DNA of 64,000 bases from Macrocystis pyrifera (Eukaryota; Sar; Phaeophyceae; Laminariales; Laminariaceae), in contig JASSKH010000023.1 in NCBI GenBank assembly GCA_031763025.1, forward strand, positions 2,631,501 to 2,695,500. Reading direction: 5' to 3'. Both the position numbers and the translations under genes were made by a program. This document shows, one piece after another, positions 55,513 through 64,000 of the stretch (the first letter of the stretch is position 1; each line of letters starts with the position of its first letter). A model generated the notes under the pieces. The model was not told the origin of the DNA and made no database searches. It saw only the letters and a list, made by a program, of their open reading frames with translations.

Positions 55513-56259
55513 TTACCAGGTACCAGGAACGAATTCCCGTTCTTCCGGACCCAAGGATTGTAAACTCGCCTGCTGCCCTTCGTCCGACGACACTTCCTCC
55601 ACCTCCTCCTCCTGCAAAAGCGAAGCACCGCCATGCAACCTCTCCGCGCCGCTCAGGCTCTCCGCTCGTCGACCTCTATCCGTTTGCCACCCGAGCGTCC
55701 GGCGGTTAGCCTCCAAGTGCCTGGCAGCAGCAGCAGCATCGTCTGCGGTCTTGCTTGCGGCATCCTTCGCGGTATCTCCTGCGGCATCGAGCGCGCTACC
55801 GAGCGCACCGCCACCACCAGCAGCAGCAGCACTCGGCTCGAACGCTAACGACGACGACAACGGAGACGAAGACGATGACAGGCCTTCATCGTGAAAAACG
55901 CGGGGAAGCACCGCACCACCACCACCGGCCCCACAACCCATTCCCCCCCTAGCAGCTGCGCCCACCGGCGCTCTCCCCGAACCCACTTTTCCGTAACCGA
56001 TGTCAGAGTCAGTCAACGACCCGCCCTCGCCCGGCAGCGAGTCAATCAGGAGTCTGCGAAGCGCGTCCTCGGCAAACCCCGGCGCGGGCCCGTTCAAGAC
56101 CCGAGGAAAATCGGCGTCCGTGATCGCTGCCGCCCTTGGGTTCTCGTGGGTAGAGCTTTGTCTGGTAACGGTAGTCGCGCTACTAGCCGCACCGACACAG
56201 CCTGATCGATTTCGGCGGCGGGGTCTGGGCGGGAGGGATCGGGCGGCCGGCCTGCGCAA
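55513..56259 (-). CDS. POLRMT: Probable N-terminal exon(s) of POLRMT
   Basis: A 248-codon minus-strand frame lies just upstream of the first mapped polymerase exon. It has natural composition (DADFPRVLNGPAPGFAED, ALRRLLIDSLPGEGG), then Ala-rich and acidic parts (LLQEEEVEEVSSDEG). Poorly conserved N-terminal extensions are usual in this family, so it probably belongs to the same gene. The link is unproven. Visible donors near its end (GTACCT, GTAACG) are in phase 1 or 2, while exon 54201 needs phase 0. An internal acceptor (TTTTGCAG) could mean it is two exons. No initiating ATG or targeting peptide was found. Confidence 0.5.
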   Translation of the reverse strand: MRRPAARSLPPRPRRRNRSGCVGAASSATTVTRQSSTHENPRAAAITDADFPRVLNGPAPGFAEDALRRLLIDSLPGEGGSLTDSDIGYGKVGSGRAPVGAAARGGMGCGAGGGGAVLPRVFHDEGLSSSSSPLSSSLAFEPSAAAAGGGGALGSALDAAGDTAKDAASKTADDAAAAARHLEANRRTLGWQTDRGRRAESLSGAERLHGGASLLQEEEVEEVSSDEGQQASLQSLGPEEREFVPGTW

Positions 56260-56319
56260 GACGGGGCAATTTTGACGGTATAAGGCGTTTGGTAGGAGGG
56301 GCGTGGGGATGTGGGGGAG

Positions 56320-56660
56320 AGGGGCGGGGGGTACTCATTTGTTGCTTGCGTTAATCGTGTCACCATTGGCCGTATTCCTTTCGAGACGCAGCACCGTTTC
56401 TACTCCTGATAAAGGCACCTTCAACATTTGGGGCGCTCATTACGTTTTCCCCATATATTGCATGAACATTTTTGGAGGGGGGGTGGCGTATTCATTTGTT
56501 GCTTGCCTTAGTGATTTGACCATTGACCACGCATCACTTTCGACAACGAGCACCGCTCCTACTCCTCATAGAGACACCTCCAACAGTTCGGCGCTAACTA
56601 CGTTGTTTCCATACTTGAAACGTTTCGCTAGTCTTATCCCCTTCTTGTTGCACCGGTAGG
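56320..56660 (-). mobile_element. Two LINE 3' tails in tandem
   Basis: At 56331-56465 and 56486-56660, both on the minus strand and both 3'-flanked by G-rich runs (GGGGCGGGGGG and GGAGGGGGGG), with GTACTCATTTGTTGC and GTATTCATTTGTTGC at their ends. They show different point mutations, so they are separate insertions and not a duplication. Confidence 0.8.
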
Positions 56661-56794
56661 GGGGGGTGGGTTATGGGGACGGCACGGTTGTGAGAGCGCC
56701 ACACGGATACAGAAACGGTGACAGGTTGCTCCGCCGAGCTTGGGTATGCTGCGTGTCGCAGGGTGGCATGCTTCAGAGGTTATCCAAATCCATA

Positions 56795-57125
56795 GACTAC
56801 AACGTGGCAGGCCACAGCAGCGGAAGAAACTCGATCGCCACCACCACCACCACCACCACCTCTTGCTCTGTGAAATGTAAATGTTGCTTTTCTGTGGCTT
56901 CTATAGAATGCTGAGCAGCAGCACCCATACACTGAGAGAGACGGTGCTCTGAGAGCAACACCGACATCAAATATAGTACTGCATTAGTAGCAATCGGCCT
57001 CAGCGTGGCAGGGCACAGCAGCGTTCAGAAACCCTGACCACCACCACCACCTCGTCCTCTTGCTCCGTAAAATGCAGATTTTCTGTAACCCCTACGAGTG
57101 TAGCATGCTCAGCAGCAGCAATCAT
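56795..57125. repeat. Tandem duplication of about 200 bp with CCA repeat
   Basis: Two diverged units start near 56800 and 57000. They share CGTGGCAGG-CACAGCAGCG, ACCACCACCACCACC, CTCTTGCTC-GT-AAATG and TGCT-AGCAGCAGCA. No gene was recognised. Confidence 0.65.
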
Positions 57126-57614
57126 GCCATTGGGCGCACACTACTATATAGTAGGTGCAAAAACCAGTACTGGTACCATTTTCGAAGTATATATACAAAG
57201 CAACACTAGGTGCAAGTATTGGCTGTGTTGCACGCAGAGCCTATATGAGACGAGCAGCGGAGTTAGTCTACCCGCGATTACCAGTACAAGCTACCAGTAC
57301 TACTGTAGGCAGCGAGCGAGATGAGAAATAGGGGGGCTTCAGTTCGGAAGAAACCCTTCTCGTGCACCGCAACAGAACCCCTCTCACCAGTACTGTATAT
57401 ATGTGCATACGAGGAATTAATAGTACTCTGAAACGCCACCGCTGCGGTGCGGGTTGCAGGTGTCGCGGCATTTGACACTTTTCCACATTCGCTCTGTTGG
57501 ATGACTCAGCAAAGACATTGCGGTACAGAGTCCAGACCTTGGCCCAGCTTCGACAAAATGGTTGAAATACACTTCATTTTAAAGACTACCTACAGTATTA
57601 TAACCAGGGCTATT

Positions 57615-57751
57615 CACGGGTCGGGTCAAATCTCGCGGGTCGGGTCGGGTCGGGTCGGGTAAGGGTCCGACCCGATTCGACCTGTAAGAGTTTGAAAAGT
57701 TCCTTACCCGACCCGACCCGACCCGACCCGCGATCCGGGTCATGACCCGTG
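57615..57751. mobile_element. GGGTC-repeat foldback element, copy 2
   Basis: The outer end CACGGGTCGGGTC and the complementary GACCCGTG enclose GGGTCGGGTCGGGTCGGGT and ACCCGACCCGACCCGACCC arms, with an AGAGTTTGAAAAG spacer. It has the same plan as 44851-44989. Confidence 0.8.
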
Positions 57752-57997
57752 AAAAGCTGATTGTAACCCAAACGCAACCCCGACACCACCTGGGAAATTG
57801 ATTGGAATCGAGATGTTTGATGTCACGAAGAGTTAGTTGGTCCGGACTATCAACAACTTTATCGAAGCCATCCTTATATCTTTATAGGCCAAGTTATCGA
57901 CTCACTACTGGACACTGGACTCAAACTGCGTGAAAATTGCACTTGGAAAGTCTAAAGTTGCAACAAGGAACAGGCTGTATTATTGCTGTTATTATTA

Positions 57998-58175
57998 CAC
58001 CAATCTGGCCGGAAATGTAAAGAACTTTTATTAATAGTCATCAACATGGACAACCAAACGGTCCGTACATTTCCGACCAAAGCGGTATGTGATAGCACAC
58101 TGACCGGAAATATAAGTATCGTTTAGACATTATTATGAATACCAACCTGTCCTTATATTTCCGCCCAAAGTGGTA
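57998..58175. mobile_element. Two adjacent CCGGAAATRTA-family MITEs
   Basis: Copy 2 spans about 57998-58087 (ATCTGGCCGGAAATGTA / TACATTTCCGACCAAAGCGG). Copy 3 spans about 58092-58175 (ACTGACCGGAAATATAAG / CTTATATTTCCGCCCAAAG). Each is about 85-90 bp with short inverted ends. A relative is at 39969. Confidence 0.7.
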
Positions 58176-58629
58176 TCAAGGGTTAAGGCCTTGTATTTCC
58201 TCTGATGGCATCGATGTCACTTTCCACTCTCCAAAATCTCACGCAGCAGGCGTTTCCTGAGTAGCAGTGGTGCGACACCGGTGATCAGTAAGCAACCGCG
58301 CTGTTGGTCACTGATGCTATCACACGTGATTATGGTGATTGGTCATCCCTCGTCTGTACGGAGAGGTTGAGACATCGACGCGCACTGACTTTGACCTGCC
58401 GGGAGCCAGGAATGCAGGAGAACCTCCAGTTGATGTTGTTGTTGTTGTCGATCAGGTAATTACCAACGAGTATAATTTAGCCCGTGGCCATGTGGTCACC
58501 CTGTCATGTACGAAGTAGAGGCTGGATTGAAACCGCTCCTGCTACTCGTATGTACTCGTAACCTTGTTCTCGGTTGGTGTCTTTGGTGTTTTTGCTCTCG
58601 TTGCAGTTGTTCGTTGTAAAATATTAATA

Positions 58630-58740
58630 TTTACGAGGGACCATACGTAGTAAATAGGACCTACGGTACAGACAAAAACCTATACATTTACCTATTGTTA
58701 CTAACAATATTTGGTCCTATTTACTATGGTCCCCCGTAAA
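58630..58740. mobile_element. TA-flanked MITE, GGGGGACCATAG family, copy 4
   Basis: 111 bp. Left end TTTACGAGGGACCATACG, right end ACTATGGTCCCCCGTAAA, TA on both sides. It holds the longest form of the core (AAAACCTATACATTTACC, TTACTAACAATATTTGG). Confidence 0.8.
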
Positions 58741-58814
58741 TAGTGTGAATGTTGTTTCATCGTTGTGCATACTTGTCGAGAGCTATTTTGTGTACCTTTC
58801 GCTAGGGTCTAACA

Positions 58815-60030
58815 CTATTGTTTTCTGCTACGTATACTCGTACAGGGTTGGGGTGGCCATGTATGTGGATGCTCGTAGAGACGTTTGAGCGCTCTCACGA
58901 CGTCACCACCCCTTAGACCGATTTCAGTCGAACATGAGCCGAAGACACCCGCTCCCTCCTTGCCCATTTCGCAGTGAGGAGCCCTGTCGACATTCACGCT
59001 CAGCATTTCCAGCTCACATCATCGCGGCATCACGCTCTGCAACTCCACCTCACATCATCGCAATGAGGAGCCGTCTCGACATTCACGCTCCACAATTCCA
59101 GCTCACATCATGTATCATACGACAGCAACGGGAGCTGGGAGAACGAGAAGTACAGGAGTACCGGTACTCGTATTATGTCGGCGATGGTACATGGGACAGA
59201 GCCTTCAAATCAACAGGCATTAGTGGTGTGGGAACAACCAGCGGCAACTAACTTGCCCCAGTCTGTGAGGCAACACCAAGCAAAAATCCCAGCGCTCACC
59301 TATCTTCCAACAAGCAGAAGCAACGCCGTCGCACTCTGACCCTCTGGCCTGTCGAGGACAGCGCTGCCCGGGCTCGCAGCCGGGCTCCAACCGTGTGCAT
59401 CGTGCACCTTTCACTGCCCCAAAACCAAAAGCACCAAGTAGATGCGTCCGAAGTCACGTTCTCCTTTCCTGACGTGCTCTCGGGGTACAGGCGCTTTGAC
59501 GTTCGGAGGTGTGAGCACGGCACCACGAGAACGCACGGGCATGTAGGGTAAGCTCAGGCAAGGGTAAAGCTGTGCGTTTGTGCCAACGCAGCCACAGGCT
59601 ACAGCAGTACTTCAAAGGTCTGGTTAGTTGACTGGAACAGGTGAGGTTGTCATAAAATATTTGTTGGCGTTTTGATTTCGTAGATTTACCATTTTTTGGA
59701 GATTCGAGAGATTGCAACACGCAGACAGACAGGGCAACCGACGAATAAAACTGACCACACAGCCACACTCACAACACACTGCACACCATCACACATCATA
59801 CAGCTGAACAGCACTATCACAAATATCACTAATTCGGCCAAGCTCAACTACTATGTATTGGTGCTGTTATTATCACACAGTGCTGAACGCGATGTGGGTT
59901 GGATCGAATACAAAACGTGAGAGGGTTGGATCCAAACGGTAAACGACGCTTGATGTTGTTGTCTTCACATCAAATCGTCCTTTCTACCCAGCTTCATAAG
60001 TACACCCGGTGTCCGTCCTGGTTCCTTATT
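58815..60030. other. Stretch with a local 90-bp duplication, no gene assigned
   Basis: A unit carrying GAGGAGCC-TCGACATTCACGCT and CCAGCTCACATCAT occurs twice, at about 58974 and 59064. A minus-strand frame near 58815-59006 contains EIGLRGGDVVRALKRLYEH, which looks coding, but it lacks clear splice sites or relatives. The 59940-60030 segment is similar to 44480-44600, marking another dispersed repeat. Confidence 0.4.
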
Positions 60031-60035
60031 ACTAA

Positions 60036-60325
60036 TATTATTATTGTGCTTGCCATCAGACAATGTGCAGCATGAGCTTGAACGTTGATCACTCAAAACA
60101 TTCCTGAAAGAAGAAATCCCCGGAAACAAAGGAAACCTATGCACAAGGTCTATCTGCCTTCTATGTCTACTTTCTCCTATGCTTTATCCACGATACTCTG
60201 TTTGTTGTCTTTGCTCCTTCCTCTATCTCAATATGTACTCTTTACGTTCTGTTCTTAAATCCTTTGCCGCATCCAAGCTCCATCCCACGCCATCGGTGTG
60301 GGTCTGTCATCCTCCCCCCCCCTAC
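60036..60325 (+). repeat. Dispersed repeat ending in poly(C), copy 2
   Basis: Homologous to 19285-19718 through the blocks listed there. It ends ATCGGTGTGGGTCTGTCATCC and then nine to ten C. It lacks the internal duplication of copy 1. Confidence 0.6.
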
Positions 60326-60354
60326 AGTACTCCTTGATTCCTGTCGACCCCTAC

Positions 60355-60640
60355 GCTGGAGTTTGAATCGCGACACCCTCCTCGAGATGGCGACTGTGTG
60401 TAGTTACCGAGACGAGTTGGAGTAGGCGTTCCTTCACCACTCCTTTCCTTCCCATCGACCTACCGTCCCTCCCCCCCACGACACTAGCTGCCAGCTGGTT
60501 GATGAACTTACTGCCCTCTACCCCGAGACGTCCAAAGCTTTGCACTGCTAAAATGCCGAGTTTGTGACTCCGTTCGTCAAAGGACACATGTCCCGGACGA
60601 GCGTAGCGTTGGCGCTTGTGCGCCTCGGAGGTAGAGGCAG
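60355..60640 (-). pseudogene. Decayed retroelement protein C-terminus
   Basis: A minus-strand frame reads KRQRYARPGHVSFDERSHKLG, FGRLGVEGSKFINQLAASVV and RKGVVKERLLQLVSVTT. The pattern of an aromatic-basic lead, then a 'whole-object' Gly-rich motif and a terminal helical region is typical of sequence downstream of reverse transcriptase in some LINE ORF2 proteins. That is recalled resemblance, not a search result. No RT motifs are nearby. Confidence 0.35.
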
Positions 60641-61432
60641 CTGATCCATCGTGATTAGTACTTCATCCTCGCAGGTGTATCTGCGCTTGAGCGTCAGCAT
60701 GGGTGACGTCCGTCCAGCAGGATGGAGTTCTCCCTATATTCCCTGCTAGGAGCGTCCCGTGGACCTCCTCTCCTGACGACAATGTCCATCGGCGGATTTC
60801 GGTCTGCGGTGAACGGTTCGCCGCTCTCCACTTGGTGTTGAATTCCCAGCCGCTTCATTCACTGCGATGGTCTACAGTAGTTAGAGAAAATTCGTAAGAC
60901 GACTCATCAAGCACTGACTACAATTTTGCACTCGACTTTTTTTGGGACACAGGCGGGCCGTGTCGCTCGGAGCTGTTTCCAAGACGGAATTTGTGTGGTA
61001 ATGGCGCCGTTCGGTCTACCAGCAGAAGGGCATCATCCGATACTATCCCAGACCACAGGTGTGTTTGTATGGAGTGACTCAAGTATCAGTTATTTGAATT
61101 GACACTAGCGTAACCACAATGCTCCACCACGAGCTGGGGATGCCTTGCGCCGCCCCTCCCCCCCTCTCCTCTATCCGTCTAACCCTCGAGTACGAATGAC
61201 CCACGACTACTTCTGCGCGGCGCCTTCATAATTTAAGAAGTATCAAGATCGATTTATACGCATGTTGACTGTCGTAACTGGCAGGGACGAACTCGGCTCT
61301 CCTGGACGGCCCCGTGTGGGAGGGGATTGCTGCAAGCGATGCATGTGTGACCATATCTTACCAGGGGCTGATGTCAATGCTCGGCTTGGTTCATGAGGAA
61401 AGGACACGGGTTGTCCAGGGAAACTCAGGAGG
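60641..61432. other. No gene resolved
   Basis: Short frames on both strands only. Minus-strand sequence upstream of the retroelement fragment may be more of the same relic but is interrupted by stops. Confidence 0.4.
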
Positions 61433-61846
61433 ATGACAACCGTGGGTTCCATTGGAGATCGAGTGACGATATCGGCCGATTGTCGAACATGCGGCGCGTT
61501 TTTGGGAGGACTCAGGGTAGATGCGCCTACTCCCGTGGACGTTGCGCTGGGAATCCTGCTGGCGGGGAGAACACATGACAAGTACGCAGCGTGCAACGCC
61601 CTAGCCAATGTCGATTGGCTTCCCGAGAAGACTTTATACGCAAAGCTTCCCGGAGTCGTTGAAGTAGTCGATGATTACTTCAACGACATAATGGCACTGC
61701 GCGTGGACAGTATACGCAAGGAAGCAGGGCGCAAGCTCGTTGAGATCGACCCTGAAAAAACACTCTTTTATCTCGAACTGGGCGGCGATACAAGATCGGA
61801 TGCGAGGAGATATGGGACTCCAGGTGATCCGCACAGACGTAGCTAG
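61433..61846 (+). CDS. Unidentified protein, possible first exon
   Basis: An ATG frame of 137 codons has natural composition: CRTCGAFLGG, a helical region (VDVALGILLAGRTHDKYAACN; DWLPEKTLYAKLPGVVEVV given in parts), then RKEAGRKLVEIDPEK. It weakly recalls the N-terminal region of some cut-and-paste transposase-like proteins, which pair a Cys motif with a helical 'KTFY'-type segment. This is only an impression. A phase-0 donor (CTCCAG/GTGATC at 61822) would need the +1 frame after the A6 run at 61756, so the 3' boundary is unresolved. Confidence 0.4.
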   Translation: MTTVGSIGDRVTISADCRTCGAFLGGLRVDAPTPVDVALGILLAGRTHDKYAACNALANVDWLPEKTLYAKLPGVVEVVDDYFNDIMALRVDSIRKEAGRKLVEIDPEKTLFYLELGGDTRSDARRYGTPGDPHRRS

Positions 61847-62025
61847 ACGCCTGTAATTTCCGCCCCTTAGCGCTCTGTATCACGTTTTAATAAAAATTGG
61901 TTCGAGGTAGAAAAAAAAGGATCATTTCCCGAGACTGACTATTAATAGAGACAACATGGCAGGGAAAAAAAGTAGCATTACAAACCTCTCGTGCTAGATC
62001 CAAAATGGATGAAATTTGATTGAAG

Positions 62026-64000
62026 CCGATCCCCGCCCCTAAGCAAGAAGGCAGGACAGATAGCCTCACCATAATGGACATGGCTTCTGGTTTCGTGAAA
62101 TCGATGAAGGAGAAGGGGGAGTCGCCCGGTTGGATCGAGAAGGACGGCATATACTACGGTTTCGATGGAGAGGTATGCCAATTCACTCGATGTACACTAG
62201 AGTTTTCGTGCGTTCGTTCAACGTGTGGTAACATGGGGCTGGGCACGTTACCATTGTAGAACTTCGTCTGTTGCTCCTATTCGTACCAAAACACAACGAT
62301 GATGACTTGTGGCGGCTGCTGCTTACCCAAACCTAGAGAGCTTGGTATGTGTCAGGTTATCAAAACCTACACGAGGTTGGCATATCTCACGTTGATGGAG
62401 GACGTGACAGTCAAGATACAATACCGTCAATGCCACTTTCGCCCACGCCCCACCCCACCACTCCTCGTCCCTCTCCTACGACACCATTGGACTACTATAG
62501 ATCGCCGTTACTAATAGTAGGAACCATACATCACAGGCTATCAATGTGGTTTCGTCCATCGAACTAATGGAGCCTAACGAAAAGGGGCGCACGACGGTAT
62601 TTTTTGCTCCCTGGTCACGTTGTCACGCCGATTGACCAGCAGAGAGCCCTTGGCACCAGTCTGTACGCTTAGCCGCAACGGGGGGGAAATGCTTTGTGCA
62701 CGGAAAAGCGGAGGACTGGAAGGAAGGAGTTTCCTCTAAGCAAGACAAGCAGAAGGCTGAGAGATTGATCAACGCCAACTGCTACTCGGCTTCCGGCGTC
62801 AAGTGTACTCTGAGCGCTGTCGCAGCCGAGCTCATTACCGTGCGACTGGCGATCCTGAAGATCCTTCTGGCTGGCTTCTTTCCCTCAGAAGCAACGCATG
62901 GCTGTGACTCTGGGGTCGGGGCCATCCTGCGCGAGACCGCAGCTGCGAGGGAGTGCATCGATTATGCGCATGTCCAGGTGAGTTGTTGTGGTTTTGTTTT
63001 GGCGCAATTACACACACATACTGTAGAGGGTAAAGCATATCGCTCACTGGAAAAATACCTTCAACGCCTAAAAAATTGCTGGAGTGGGGGAGTCAACTGT
63101 CCTCTCTAATGTAAGGCGTACAGCCCGATATTACGTAACGCTCACGCGGGCGGACGTTGTAAACTGCTATCAACATGGTTGGGTGTATTTTGGACAATCA
63201 AGAGACACGTATATATGGTTTCCTGTCGACGTAAATACCTTGCCCGTTGTGTATGCTTGCCAGAAAAACTTCGGGAATAAGTCCATCAGGATAGCATCCG
63301 GTATGGGAGAACGAGCAGTGCGCAACTTCGCACACACATTCAAAGACTCTCGGGAGTTGACTAAGACGGAAGCATCCAATGGGGCGAATCGTTTGGCGAG
63401 CACTTCATGCACTTCGTGGCCCACCTGCAAGGTGCATATAGATTTGCTTTTTGGGTGATCAATGCGTACGACTATTATTTTTTGGCTTGTGCACTATCAC
63501 CAAACATATTAGTTTGATCCGCTCGCTCGATGCATTAGTTTGATCCCCTCGCTCGATGACCAACACGCGTCTTGCCTCTTACACTTGTACTGCATTCTTG
63601 ATCTTGATCATAGATGTTCACGAGTACTGCACGGATACGTGCAGTGGTCGCGACGACGTCGTGGTCGAGCATGAAGAACGCCCCGCTGCGCGCTTCGTGC
63701 AGCCCGATATGTTCGACTTGCCTCACCTGCACGATGGCACGAGTGCTAGCGAACACGACAAGGCGAGCGACGGGCGCCGTCGTCCGCCTCCGCTAGTTTC
63801 CCCGCGAGTAGAGACCCAATCTGGGTTAGTTCAACCCTCAGGAGTGGGGCAGGGGCGGGAGGCAGGCATAGGTTCATCATCGGGGAGGGCCGCATTAGAG
63901 CGAGCGAACCCAAAACGAAAGGCACCGCTACGAAGAAGGCGTTGTCTCCAAGCGAGGGATCTTCATTCACCCAGGCTAGCGTCGAGCGGAACCTGGACGA
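62026..64000 (+). CDS. Unidentified gene with one in-frame TGA, partial
   Basis: The exons 62026-62172, 62537-62977, 63264-63431 and 63625-64000 (runs off the window) all join in phase 0 with good sites (GTATGC, GTGAGT, GTGCAT donors). They encode ESPGWIEKDGIYYGFDGE; SSIELMEPNEKGRTTVFFAPW then SRCHAD; a TGA at 62633-62635; PAESPWHQSVRLAATGGK..; KNFGNKSIRIASGMGERAV; and a polar tail (RFVQPDMFDLPHLHDG). The frame continues for 114 codons beyond the TGA with natural composition. The TGA may be a disabling mutation, a sequencing error or a recoded codon. The segment VFFAPWSRC faintly recalls a thioredoxin active-site lead-in. No family is recognised. The last exon start is uncertain, because an ATG frame also opens at 63556. 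Confidence 0.4.

Overview
The window is eukaryotic nuclear DNA. Its genes are split by GT-AG introns of a few hundred to several thousand bases, and long homopolymers, microsatellites and transposon relics fill the space between exons. Three conserved genes can be read exon by exon: proteasome subunit beta-1 (PSMB6/PRE3), the U1 snRNP protein C (SNRPC), and a single-subunit, phage-type organellar RNA polymerase (POLRMT/RPO41 family). The intron-rich layout suggests a stramenopile, most likely a brown alga. That assignment is an inference from gene style and was not tested by phylogeny.

Layout. 1-2.2 kb: unassigned DNA and a PIF/Harbinger-like element (1194-2143). 3.0-7.7 kb: a head-to-head pair, with a probable PPR-type gene on the minus strand (ATG at 3751) and PSMB6 on the plus strand (ATG at 3805), only 53 bp apart. 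8.8-12.1 kb: SNRPC on the minus strand, converging on PSMB6. 13.8-22.0 kb: exons of two unidentified plus-strand genes among MITEs. 23-28.8 kb: poly(C)-linked retroelement copies, a tandem satellite of about 180 bp, short tandem arrays, and two unassigned AT-rich exon candidates. 28.8-54.2 kb (perhaps to 56.3 kb): the polymerase gene on the minus strand, 19 phase-consistent exons encoding 920 residues, with transposon-laden introns. 56.3-61.4 kb: LINE tails, MITEs, duplications and a decayed retroelement. 61.4-64 kb: an unidentified plus-strand gene with consistent splice phases but one in-frame TGA.

The most notable non-genic signal is a set of LINE fragments and a short non-autonomous element of about 0.55 kb whose copies end at, and often begin in, long G:C homopolymers. 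Both share the sense-strand terminus GAGTAC(C)n. This suggests a LINE/SINE pair that inserts into, or is primed from, poly(G):poly(C) tracts. The identified genes serve separate basic functions (protein turnover, 5' splice-site recognition, organellar transcription) and show no sign of forming one pathway.
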